From Paraburkholderia solitsugae (lineage in GTDB: Bacteria > Pseudomonadota > Gammaproteobacteria > Burkholderiales > Burkholderiaceae), in the NCBI RefSeq assembly GCF_013177695.1, contig NZ_WOEY01000159.1:1-64000 (forward strand): a stretch of DNA of 64,000 nucleotides, read 5' to 3'. The notes under the pieces were generated by a model, which did not search any database, had not been told where the DNA came from, and saw nothing but the letters and a program-made list of their open reading frames with translations. Positions within the stretch are counted from its first letter, which is position 1; every line of letters begins with the position of its first letter. A program made the translations under genes and the position numbers. Positions 18,122 to 25,428 of the stretch are shown piece after piece.

Positions 18122-19444
18122 TCACACAGAAAAAAAGCGGTTCTCAGGCCGTGGCAATCCCAGATTCTCGCGCAGCGTCGCCCCTTCGTATTCGCGCCGG
18201 AACAACCCTCGCTTCTGCAACTCGGGAATGACCTTGTCAACGAAATCGTCAAGACCACCAGGCAGATACGGGAACATGACGTTGAACCCATCCGAGCCCT
18301 CTTCCACCAACCATTGCTCCATCTGATCGGCGATCATCGTCGCCGTGCCCACCATCTCGAGTCCCGAGTATCCGCCAATGCGCTGAGCGAGCTGACGAAT
18401 CGTCAGCCCGTCGCGCTGCGCCCATTCGACCACGCGTTGCCGCGCGGTCCGACTCGCATTGGTCTCCGGGATCTCGGGCAGCGGGCCGTCCGGATCGAGA
18501 CCGGACACGTCGTGCCCCAATGCAATCGACAGCGAAGCGATGCCGCTCTCGTAGTGAACGAATGTGTCGAGCCGCGCCCGGATGTCCAGCGCCTCTTCCA
18601 ACGTATCGCCGACGACCACGAAGGCGGCCGGCAGTATCTTCATGTGATCGCGTGCACGGCCGAGCTTTTCCATACGGCCTCTCACATCGGCATAGAAACG
18701 CTTGCCGTCCGCCAGCAGGCTTTGCGCGGTGAACACCACCTCCGCCGTTTCGGCCGCGATCTGGCGCCCTGCTTCCGATGAACCCGCCTGCACGATGACG
18801 GGCCACCCCTGAACGGGGCGCGCAATATTCAACGGGCCGCGCACCGAGAAGTTCTCGCTCTTGTAGTTCAACACATGGAGTTTTTGCGGATCGAAGAATG
18901 TGCCGGTCTCCGTATCGCGGATAAAAGCATCGTCGGCCCAACTGTCCCAGAGCCCGGTGACCACATCGAAGAACTCGCGGGCACGCCGATACCGTTCGTC
19001 GTGCTCGACATGTTCGTCGAGACCGAAATTGAGCGCGGCGTCGGGATTCGAGGTCGTCACGAGATTCCATCCCGCGCGGCCACCGCTGATATGGTCGAGC
19101 GACGCAAAACGTCGGGCTACGTGATAAGGCGCGTCGAACGTAGTGGATGCGGTCGCGATGAGCCCCAGCCGTTCAGTGACCGCAGCCAGCGCGGGCAGCA
19201 GCGTCAGCGGTTCGAACGACGTGACCGTGTGGCTATGCTTGAGCGCGTCGAGCGGCATGTTGAGCACAGCGAGGTGGTCAGCCATAAAGAACGCGTCGAA
19301 GCGGCCACGCTCGAGCGTCTGCGCGAAGCGTTTCAGATGCGCAAAATTGAAGTTGGCGTCGGGATAGGCGCCGGGATAGCGCCATGCGCCGGTATGAATT
19401 GTCGTGGGACGCATGAAAGCGCCGAGGCGAAGCTGACGTGACAT
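18122..19444 (-). CDS. DmoA/NtaA/SnaA-family FMN-dependent monooxygenase (second)
   Basis: 440 residues, a paralogue of the monooxygenase encoded immediately downstream at 16549-17892. The same landmarks are present: LRLGAFMRPTTIHTGAWRYP, FDAFFMADHLAVLNMP, SLDHISGGRAGWNLVTTS and VIVQAGSSEAGR. Sequence divergence suggests a different substrate from its neighbour. It is divergent from a GntR regulator across 250 bp, and that gap carries a GntR-type palindrome, so GntR may control this gene as well as its own operon. The start at 19444 is the family N-terminus; the frame remains open upstream without domain support. Confidence 0.9.
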   Translation of the reverse strand: MSRQLRLGAFMRPTTIHTGAWRYPGAYPDANFNFAHLKRFAQTLERGRFDAFFMADHLAVLNMPLDALKHSHTVTSFEPLTLLPALAAVTERLGLIATASTTFDAPYHVARRFASLDHISGGRAGWNLVTTSNPDAALNFGLDEHVEHDERYRRAREFFDVVTGLWDSWADDAFIRDTETGTFFDPQKLHVLNYKSENFSVRGPLNIARPVQGWPVIVQAGSSEAGRQIAAETAEVVFTAQSLLADGKRFYADVRGRMEKLGRARDHMKILPAAFVVVGDTLEEALDIRARLDTFVHYESGIASLSIALGHDVSGLDPDGPLPEIPETNASRTARQRVVEWAQRDGLTIRQLAQRIGGYSGLEMVGTATMIADQMEQWLVEEGSDGFNVMFPYLPGGLDDFVDKVIPELQKRGLFRREYEGATLRENLGLPRPENRFFSV

Positions 19445-19661
19445 GAGGCGAGCTCCATCGCAAACAGATCGGGCCAGTTTAATCGTCCTTCGCCGAGACT
19501 GCTTGCCACCGTCCACCTCGCCGTCCCTGCCTGCACCGCCCTGCCGAACGCGCTGCGCCGAGCCCCGGACGCTAACAGATACGCCGAAAGCTCCCCCGCA
19601 GAAATACAAAGCACAAAATCTTCGTTCGCCCGTCGAGGCTCCATCACTAGACTGTGATGCA

Positions 19662-19677
19662 ACTTGTCATAACAAGT
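19662..19677. promoter_or_regulatory. GntR/HutC-type operator
   Basis: ACTTGTCATAACAAGT is a perfect inverted repeat with 6-bp arms and a 4-bp spacer. It lies 17 bp before the ATG of the GntR/UTRA regulator. HutC-subfamily proteins recognise palindromes of just this GT-N-AC style, so autoregulation is likely. In the same intergenic gap, the monooxygenase at 19444 is transcribed away. Confidence 0.7.
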
Positions 19678-19694
19678 ACGGACGCCCCCAGATC

Positions 19695-20474
19695 ATGCTG
19701 AAACCCGACCCGGCCAACGTGCTGCCGATTTCCGCCACGCCGCTTTACGAGCAGATCAAGACGGCATTGCGTTCGCGCATTCTCGATGGCACGTACGCGG
19801 CCCATTCCCAGATGCCGTCTGAGAACGACCTCTGCGCGATGTTCAACGTCAGCCGCATCACCGTGCGGCAAGCGCTCGGCGATCTGCAAAAGGAAGGCCT
19901 CGTTTTCAAGCTTCACGGCAAGGGCACCTTCGTCTCCAGGCCGAAAGTGTTCCAGAACGTCAGCGCTTTGCAAGGCTTCGCCGAAGCGATGTCGTCGATG
20001 GGATATGAAATCGTCAATCAGCTCAAACATATCCGCTTCATTCCCGCCACCGCGCACATCGCCAGCCGGCTCAAACTGCCCGAGGGCGCGAAAGTTGCCG
20101 AAATCCATCGCGTGCGGCTGCTCAATCGCGAGCCGGTGTCGCTCGAAATCACCTGGGTTCCGGAGGCGTTAGGCAAACGCCTCGCCAGTGCGGACCTGGT
20201 CACGCGCGACATCTTCCTCATTCTCGAGAACGACTGCGCCGTGCCGCTCGGCCACGCTGACGTCTCGATCGACGCGATTCTCGCCGACGATGAAATCGTC
20301 GAAGCCTTGAACGTTGAAGAAGGCAGCCCGGTGCTGCGCATCGAACGCCTTACGCATAGCGCGGACGGTACGCCGATCGACTACGAATACCTCTATTTCC
20401 GGGGTGACGCGTTTCAGTACCGCTTTCGCGTCGACCGTCAAAAAGAGAAGAAGAGCACAAGGAAGACGCAATGA
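19695..20474 (+). CDS. GntR-family regulator with UTRA domain (HutC type)
   Basis: 259 residues. The N-terminal winged helix (about 15-85) has SENDLCAMFNVSRITVRQAL as the recognition helix region, followed by a UTRA ligand-binding domain (about 95-245) with the LEITWVPEALG and EYLYFRGDAFQYRF strands. The ligand is unknown; in this setting a sulfur compound or an intermediate is the simplest guess. The true ATG is 19695, just after the operator; the frame is open further upstream. Its TGA overlaps the ATG of the AprA-like gene (ATGA at 20471-20474), so it is translationally coupled to the operon that follows. Confidence 0.92.
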   Translation: MLKPDPANVLPISATPLYEQIKTALRSRILDGTYAAHSQMPSENDLCAMFNVSRITVRQALGDLQKEGLVFKLHGKGTFVSRPKVFQNVSALQGFAEAMSSMGYEIVNQLKHIRFIPATAHIASRLKLPEGAKVAEIHRVRLLNREPVSLEITWVPEALGKRLASADLVTRDIFLILENDCAVPLGHADVSIDAILADDEIVEALNVEEGSPVLRIERLTHSADGTPIDYEYLYFRGDAFQYRFRVDRQKEKKSTRKTQ

Positions 20475-22204
20475 ATACGCACGTGATCGAGTACGACCTG
20501 GTCGTGGTAGGGGGTGGCACCGCCGGCCCCATGGCTGCCGTCAAGGCAAAGGAACAGAATCCGAATCTGAAGGTGTTGCTGCTGGAAAAGGCCAACGTCA
20601 AACGCAGCGGCGCGATTTCGATGGGCATGGACGGTCTGAATAACGCCGTCATCCCCGGGCACGCGACACCCGAGCACTACACAAAGGAAATCACCATCGC
20701 CAACGACGGCATTGTCGATCAGGCAGCCGTCTATGCCTACGCCCAGCACAGTTTCAAGACCATCGAAGAGCTCGACCGCTGGGGTGTGAATTTCGAAAAA
20801 GACGGTACGGGCGACTATGCGGTCAAGAAAGTCCATCATATGGGGTCCTATGTTCTGCCGATGCCGGAAGGCCATGACATCAAGAAGGTGCTCTACCGGC
20901 AGCTCAAACGGGCGCGCATTGCGATCACCAATCGCATTGTCGTCACACGGGTTCTGACCGATGCGCAAGGGCGTGCCTGCGGCGTACTGGGCTTCGATTG
21001 CCGTACAGCGGATTTCTATGTGGTGCGCGCGAAAGCAGTGATTCTCTGCTGCGGCGCCGCGGGCCGGCTCGGTTTGCCCGCCTCGGGATATCTGATGGGA
21101 ACCTACGAGAACCCCACCAACGCCGGCGACGGCTACGCAATGGCTTATCACGCGGGCGCAGCGCTTGCGAACCTCGAGTGCTTCCAGATCAATCCGCTGA
21201 TCAAGGACTACAACGGCCCTGCCTGCGCCTACGTGACCGGACCGCTTGGCGGTTTCACCGCGAACGGCAAGGGCGAACGCTTCATCGAATGCGACTACTG
21301 GAGTGGCCAGATGATGTGGGAGTTCTATCAGGAACTCCAAAGCGGTAACGGGCCAGTGTTCCTGAAGCTCGACCATCTCGCCGAAGAAACCATTCAAACC
21401 ATCGAGCAGATTCTGCACACGAACGAGCGCCCGAGCCGCGGACGGTTTCATGCGGGACGCGGCACCGATTACCGGCAGCAGATGATCGAAATGCACATCT
21501 CGGAGATCGGCTTTTGCAGCGGCCACAGTGCGTCCGGCGTCTATGTGAACGAGCGCGCGGAAACCACCGTTGCCGGTCTCTATGCCGCCGGGGACATGGC
21601 TGCCGTGCCGCACAACTATATGCTCGGCGCCTTCACCTACGGCTGGTTCGCGGGTCAGAACGCGGCGCAATACGTCGAGAGCCGCGAGCATGCAACGCTC
21701 GATATCGAGCAGATCGAAGCCGAGCGGACGCGAATCTACGCACCGCTCGAACGGCAGACGGGGCTTGCGCCTGCGCAAGTCGAATACAAGCTGCGCCGCA
21801 TGGTGAACGACTATCTACAGCCGCCGAAGGTCACGCGCAAGATGGAAATCGGCCTGCAACGTTTCGCTGAAATCGCCGCCGACATCGATCAGATCAAGGC
21901 CGACGATCCGCACGAACTGATGCGCGCCGCCGAGGTGCGAGCGATTCGCGACTGCGCGGAAATGGCGGCGCACGCATCGCTGTATCGCACGGAAAGCCGG
22001 TGGGGGCTGTACCACCATCGCGTCGACTATCCGCAACGCAACGACGCCGAGTGGTTCTGCCACACGCATCTGAAGAAAGACGCAGCGGGCCGCATGGTGA
22101 GCGAGAAACGCGCCGTCCAACCGTATGTGGTGGCGCTCGACAACCACGAAACCCGGGCCTATCAAAACCTGCGGATAAGCGAGCCCGCGCTTGCCGACGC
22201 TTGA
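20471..22204 (+). CDS. AprA-like FAD-binding oxidoreductase (fumarate reductase/APS reductase alpha fold)
   Basis: 577 residues, cytoplasmic, without a signal or membrane segment. The Rossmann motif VVVGGGTAGPMAA lies at 11-23, and KRSGAISMGMDGLNN resembles the RSGA loop of adenylylsulfate reductase AprA. GAFTYGWFAGQNAAQYV is the late FAD-binding segment. It is followed after 9 bp by a two-cluster ferredoxin, so the pair looks like an AprAB-type electron-transfer complex. True APS reductases belong to sulfate reducers and sulfur oxidisers; dissimilatory companions (Sat, Qmo, Dsr) are not here. The substrate is therefore unknown, probably a sulfur species. Expression is coupled to GntR. Confidence 0.85.
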   Translation: MNTHVIEYDLVVVGGGTAGPMAAVKAKEQNPNLKVLLLEKANVKRSGAISMGMDGLNNAVIPGHATPEHYTKEITIANDGIVDQAAVYAYAQHSFKTIEELDRWGVNFEKDGTGDYAVKKVHHMGSYVLPMPEGHDIKKVLYRQLKRARIAITNRIVVTRVLTDAQGRACGVLGFDCRTADFYVVRAKAVILCCGAAGRLGLPASGYLMGTYENPTNAGDGYAMAYHAGAALANLECFQINPLIKDYNGPACAYVTGPLGGFTANGKGERFIECDYWSGQMMWEFYQELQSGNGPVFLKLDHLAEETIQTIEQILHTNERPSRGRFHAGRGTDYRQQMIEMHISEIGFCSGHSASGVYVNERAETTVAGLYAAGDMAAVPHNYMLGAFTYGWFAGQNAAQYVESREHATLDIEQIEAERTRIYAPLERQTGLAPAQVEYKLRRMVNDYLQPPKVTRKMEIGLQRFAEIAADIDQIKADDPHELMRAAEVRAIRDCAEMAAHASLYRTESRWGLYHHRVDYPQRNDAEWFCHTHLKKDAAGRMVSEKRAVQPYVVALDNHETRAYQNLRISEPALADA

Positions 22205-22213
22205 GGAGCCACC

Positions 22214-22459
22214 ATGTCTACGACACCGCACACCATTTTCCAGCGCAGCGCAGCGCCCGTCACAATCGACGAAGACAAATGCATCGCCGACAAAGGCTGC
22301 ACGGTCTGCGTGGATGTGTGCCCGCTCGACCTGCTCGCGATCGACCTGACCAAGGGAAAGGCGTACATGAAGTTCGACGAATGCTGGTACTGCATGCCGT
22401 GCGAGAAAGATTGCCCGACCGATGCGGTCAGGGTCGAGATTCCTTATCTGCTGCGCTAA
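22214..22459 (+). CDS. AprB-like 2x[4Fe-4S] ferredoxin
   Basis: 81 residues with two cluster motifs: C23-x5-C29-x2-C32-x3-C36-P and C57-x2-C60-x2-C63-x3-C67-P. The first spacing and the aromatic DECWYCMPCEKDCP second motif resemble the beta subunit of adenylylsulfate reductase more than a free bacterial ferredoxin, but the long C-terminal tail of AprB is missing. It would pass electrons to or from the FAD of the AprA-like partner. It has a clear GAGG site before the ATG and lies between that gene and the HEAT-repeat gene. Confidence 0.88.
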   Translation: MSTTPHTIFQRSAAPVTIDEDKCIADKGCTVCVDVCPLDLLAIDLTKGKAYMKFDECWYCMPCEKDCPTDAVRVEIPYLLR

Positions 22460-22486
22460 TCGCGAACCATCCGAACCATTCAGCTC

Positions 22487-23482
22487 ATGACCGATATTTC
22501 GCTTCCGCTTACGTTCGACCCCGATTCCCTCGATCCGGAAACCGCCGAACTTTTGCCGCGATTGGCGTCCGCGGATGCCGCCGTGCGCCGCATCGCACTC
22601 CTCGCGCTCGCCGACCTCGAAGACGCAGCCGTGCTCGGACCGATTGTCGCCGCGTTGCGCACCGACGTGTCATCGGACGTTCGAGCTCAGGCCGCCGAGG
22701 TGCTCGGCGCGTGGGAACGCGCCGACGCGGTTGAGGCGCTGTGCGAAGCACTGGCCGATGACGCGGAGAATGTGCGCGACGCGGCCGCGCAGAGCCTGTC
22801 CAATTTGAAAGACCCTGAATCGGGACCGCTGCTCGCGCCCTGGACCACGCATTGCGATCCGTTCGTGCGCCAGGCTGCGCTCCGCGGTCTGCGCGAATTA
22901 CGCTACGCGGGCGCACTGGAACCTGCGCTGACCGCGCTGACGGCAAGCGAAGACGTTGTACGGCTCGAAGCCGTGAGCGTGCTCGGATGGTTGAAGAGCG
23001 AACAGGCGCTTGGCCCGCTTGCCGCACTCGCCGCCCAGGATCCGAACGCCGCCGTACGCCGCGCCGCAATCGGGGCGCTGGGCATCGGGGCCGCGGCGAC
23101 GGAGGGCACCATCGCCGCGTTGCTGGGTGCACTACGCGATGCCGCGTGGCAGGTCCGTGAAGAAGCGGTGACCACGCTCGGCAAACTGCGCGTGCAGACC
23201 GCGCGGGATGCGCTGATCGCGATGCTTGACGACGACTATTGGCAAGTCCGTTTGCAGGCGGTCCGCGCGTTGGGCAAACTCGGCGACGCAACCGCAAGCG
23301 CCCCGGTCGCCGCCCTGCTCACCCATGCGATCAGCAATTTACGCAAGGAAGCCGCCTTGTCGCTAGGCGAACTGGGCGACGCTGCGTCGTTGCCGGCCTT
23401 GCAAGCCGCTGCGACGGATCCCGACCCGGAAGTACGCAAAGCAGCCCGTATCGCCTTGACGCAAATTGAAACAGCGCAATGA
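22487..23482 (+). CDS. HEAT-repeat protein
   Basis: 331 residues made almost entirely of HEAT repeats of about 31 residues (about 9-10 copies), each with the alternation DxxxxVRxxAxxALGxL; the clearest copies are DDDYWQVRLQAVRALGKLGD and DPDPEVRKAARIALTQIE. No catalytic motif, signal or membrane helix. Such solenoids act as protein scaffolds or, in cyanobacteria, as bilin lyases; here a scaffold or chaperone for the flavoprotein-ferredoxin pair is plausible. Starts 27 bp after the ferredoxin gene; its stop overlaps the DUF971 start. Confidence 0.9.
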   Translation: MTDISLPLTFDPDSLDPETAELLPRLASADAAVRRIALLALADLEDAAVLGPIVAALRTDVSSDVRAQAAEVLGAWERADAVEALCEALADDAENVRDAAAQSLSNLKDPESGPLLAPWTTHCDPFVRQAALRGLRELRYAGALEPALTALTASEDVVRLEAVSVLGWLKSEQALGPLAALAAQDPNAAVRRAAIGALGIGAAATEGTIAALLGALRDAAWQVREEAVTTLGKLRVQTARDALIAMLDDDYWQVRLQAVRALGKLGDATASAPVAALLTHAISNLRKEAALSLGELGDAASLPALQAAATDPDPEVRKAARIALTQIETAQ

Positions 23483-23760
23483 CGAACGCCCCCGACCATC
23501 TAACGGTTCACGCGGCGAGTGGACGGTTGTCCTTGACGTGGACTAGCGGACAGACGCAGTGGATCGACAACGCGACGCTGAGGAAGCGCTGCCCTTGCTC
23601 GACATGCCGCCGTTTGAAACATGCGGGTCAGACGGCGCGGATCGATCCGCGCGTCGCCATTGTCGACGTGCAGCCGATGGGCTACGGCGTGCAGATCGTG
23701 TTCAGCGATGGGCACGCGCAAGGGATTTATCCGTGGGATTATCTGGCGAGTCTTGCCTGA
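23479..23760 (+). CDS. DUF971 (GBBH-like N-terminal domain) protein
   Basis: 93 residues forming a single DUF971 domain, the small fold found at the N-terminus of gamma-butyrobetaine hydroxylase and fused or next to Mrp/ApbC iron-sulfur carriers. The metal-binding cluster is C38-x-C40-x2-C43 (RKRCPCSTCRRL), and GYGVQIVFSDGHAQGIYPWDYL is the family's C-terminal core. The ATG overlaps the HEAT gene stop (ATGA at 23479-23482), so it is co-translated. A metal or iron-sulfur delivery role for the upstream flavoprotein-ferredoxin pair is an inference. Confidence 0.9.
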   Translation: MTNAPDHLTVHAASGRLSLTWTSGQTQWIDNATLRKRCPCSTCRRLKHAGQTARIDPRVAIVDVQPMGYGVQIVFSDGHAQGIYPWDYLASLA

Positions 23761-23779
23761 ATGCGGGTCGCAGTGCGCA

Positions 23780-24799
23780 TCAAGCAGTGCGCCATTTCGC
23801 GTCCGCCACGACGAGCTTCTTCGGAATCAGTTTCAACTCGGTGAACGTGTCAGCGATCTGTTGCTGGTAGTCGAGCGTCGCCGCGTCGATGGGCAGCACA
23901 CTGTAACTGGCGCGGTTCAAGGCAAGTTCGAGTGTCGGCGCATCCAGACCGACGAGCGGCGACAACTGGCTGGAAACGGCCGGGATATGGTCGCGACTCC
24001 ATCGATCGACCAGATCGAGTTCGGCAAGCAGTTCCTGCAGCACGTGGGGCTGCGCATCGGCGAACTTACGCGCGGCGAGGTAGTACTGCGAATTGCGCAC
24101 GAGACCCTCACCGTTCGCGATCACCCTCGCATTGGCTTGCCTTTCAATAGCGGCCAGATAGGGATCCCAGATCACCCATGCATCAATGCTGTTTTGCACG
24201 AACGCCGCACGTGCGTCGGCCGGCGTCAGAAACACGGGCTGAATATCGGCGTATGACAGTCCCGCATGCTGCAGCGCCTTGACCAGTAGATAGTGGACAT
24301 TCGACCCCCGGTTCAGCGCGACCTTCTTGCCCCGCAAATCCGCGACCGAGCGAATCGGTGAATCATGCGGCACGACGATCGCCTCACCCTTTGGCGCCGG
24401 CGGCTCGTTGCCGATGTAGACGAAATCGACGCCGGCAGCCTGGGCAAAGATCGGCGGTGTTTCGCCGACCGTTCCAACATCCACCGCCCCGGCGTTCAGG
24501 CCTTCGAGAAGCTGGGGACCAGCGGGGAATTCGAGCCACTGCACGGACACACCCTGCGCGGCCAACCGCTTCTCGAGCGTGCCATGCGCTTTCAGAACCA
24601 CGAAGTTGCCGTATTTCTGAAAGCCGATTCGCAAGACTTTGCCATTGGACTGCGTTTGAGCCTGAGCCCGTTGCGAGGTTAACAGAGCACCGGCGGCGAA
24701 GGTTGCTGCGCTTGCCGCCGCAGCCTTTAGCAGCGTGCGCCGGCGTGGATCGGTCAAGTCGAAGTTTGCCAATGCGTCCGATGTGTTGCGAGAAGCCAT
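23780..24799 (-). CDS. ssuA: SsuA-like aliphatic sulfonate-binding protein
   Basis: 339 residues. A twin-arginine-like leader (RRRTLLKAAAASAATFAAG, about 19-37, cleavage after AQA at about 48) is followed by an SsuA periplasmic binding domain: VLRIGFQKYGNFVVLKAHG, GETPPIFAQAAG, DLRGKKVALNRGSNVHYLL and the DAWVIWDPYLA tryptophan motif. It is much closer to canonical SsuA than the binding protein at 9744. No permease or ATPase is adjacent, so it may share the transporter at 10-13.5 kb or one elsewhere. Convergent with the DUF971 gene, 19 bp apart. Confidence 0.92.
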   Translation of the reverse strand: MASRNTSDALANFDLTDPRRRTLLKAAAASAATFAAGALLTSQRAQAQTQSNGKVLRIGFQKYGNFVVLKAHGTLEKRLAAQGVSVQWLEFPAGPQLLEGLNAGAVDVGTVGETPPIFAQAAGVDFVYIGNEPPAPKGEAIVVPHDSPIRSVADLRGKKVALNRGSNVHYLLVKALQHAGLSYADIQPVFLTPADARAAFVQNSIDAWVIWDPYLAAIERQANARVIANGEGLVRNSQYYLAARKFADAQPHVLQELLAELDLVDRWSRDHIPAVSSQLSPLVGLDAPTLELALNRASYSVLPIDAATLDYQQQIADTFTELKLIPKKLVVADAKWRTA

Positions 24800-24814
24800 A
24801 AACCTGCCACGAGG

Positions 24815-24904
24815 ATGGGTTGAATGGGTCGAATACTAGATGGGTTGAGATTAGCGGCCTGCGACGCAGACGACAACCAAGCAAAGCGCATAAGGTTATG
24901 AGCC
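24815..24904 (-). promoter_or_regulatory. Shared sulfur-locus leader, copy B
   Basis: Counterpart of 17952-18052 upstream of a different gene. Shared blocks in the same order: ATGGGTTGA (24815-24823), GAATACTA, TTAGCG, CAACCAAGCAAAGC and a CATAA-GG-TTATG palindrome (24889-24900) followed by AGCC. About 10 bp are deleted in the middle relative to copy A. The leader abuts the SsuA-like start by 15 bp, so part of it may be transcribed. Probable CysB/SsuR-type sulfur-starvation control. Confidence 0.7.
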
Positions 24905-24970
24905 CGGGATGCGCCGGGATGCGCCGGGATGCGCCGGGATGCGCCGGGATGCGCCGGGATGCGCAAGGAT
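24904..24970. repeat. 10-bp tandem repeat, about 6-7 units
   Basis: Unit GCGCCGGGAT; five perfect copies run 24911-24960, with a partial first copy (CCGGGAT, ending 24910) and a degenerate last one (GCGCAAGGAT, 24961-24970). The period is close to one DNA helical turn. It lies immediately upstream of leader copy B of the SsuA-like gene. The direction of effect, if any, is unknown. Confidence 0.85.
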
Positions 24971-25102
24971 AAGCGCGTCTCGCCCCGACGGAACGCAGTG
25001 CGCCAAATACGCCAGAGTGATATGGATAGTCGAAAATCTTCGTTTGGCCGCGACGCCGGAACGGTGACACTAAAAGGTCACGCATCGGCATGGTCCACCG
25101 AC

Positions 25103-25339
25103 ATGAGCAAAACGCGTTGGGATTATTCACAGCAAGCAACCGCAACTGCCCCGCACGACGCCACACCGTCTGAGCGCACCCATACATCGCATGGGCGGCT
25201 TGTCGCCGTGTTGCTCATCGCCGCATTGTGTGCGTGTTTCGAGCGCGAAGTCGCCGGCCCGTCAGAGGGCGGCATTCGGCCCATCGTAGCGAAATATTGG
25301 CAAACAGCCAAAGCTGTGATTGGCGCGCCTACGCGTTAA
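25103..25339 (+). CDS. Possible small membrane protein, hypothetical
   Basis: 78 residues from this ATG, with one hydrophobic segment (RLVAVLLIAALCACF, about 32-46) and a basic C-terminal tail. I recognise no family. The ribosome site is weak, and an ATG at 25022 with a longer N-terminus is an alternative. The hydrophobic segment with a Cys at its end could be a single-pass anchor or, less likely, a lipoprotein signal. It is the only plus-strand gene between the SsuA-like and encapsulin transcripts. The call is tentative. Confidence 0.35.
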   Translation: MSKTRWDYSQQATATAPHDATPSERTHTSHGRLVAVLLIAALCACFEREVAGPSEGGIRPIVAKYWQTAKAVIGAPTR

Positions 25340-25365
25340 TCGATTCGATTCGCGTCGATTCGCCT

Positions 25366-25395
25366 ATTACGCACCTGAAAATTACGCACCTGAAA
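25366..25395 (+). repeat. 15-bp tandem duplication beside a terminator
   Basis: ATTACGCACCTGAAA occurs twice head to tail (25366-25380 and 25381-25395), directly next to the terminator stem. Probably a replication-slippage duplication. Confidence 0.85.
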
Positions 25396-25426
25396 AAAAC
25401 GGCGACCAAAATCGGCCGCCGTTTTT
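25395..25426 (-). terminator. Intrinsic terminator of the encapsulin operon
   Basis: AAAAACGGCG (25395-25404) pairs with CGCCGTTTTT (25417-25426) around a 12-nt loop. On the minus strand the stem is followed by a run of seven T. It begins 3 bp after the cysteine desulfurase stop codon. The plus-strand direction also has five T inside the stem, so it may work both ways. Confidence 0.88.
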
Positions 25427-25428
25427 CA

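Noticed and set aside
20471..22459. The flavoprotein/ferredoxin pair as a true dissimilatory APS reductase
   Set aside because: No Sat, Qmo, Aet or Dsr genes are nearby, and the ferredoxin lacks the AprB tail; AprA-like is as far as the sequence allows.
24904..24970. Repeat cluster as a CRISPR array
   Set aside because: Units are 10 bp with no spacers and no cas genes are present.
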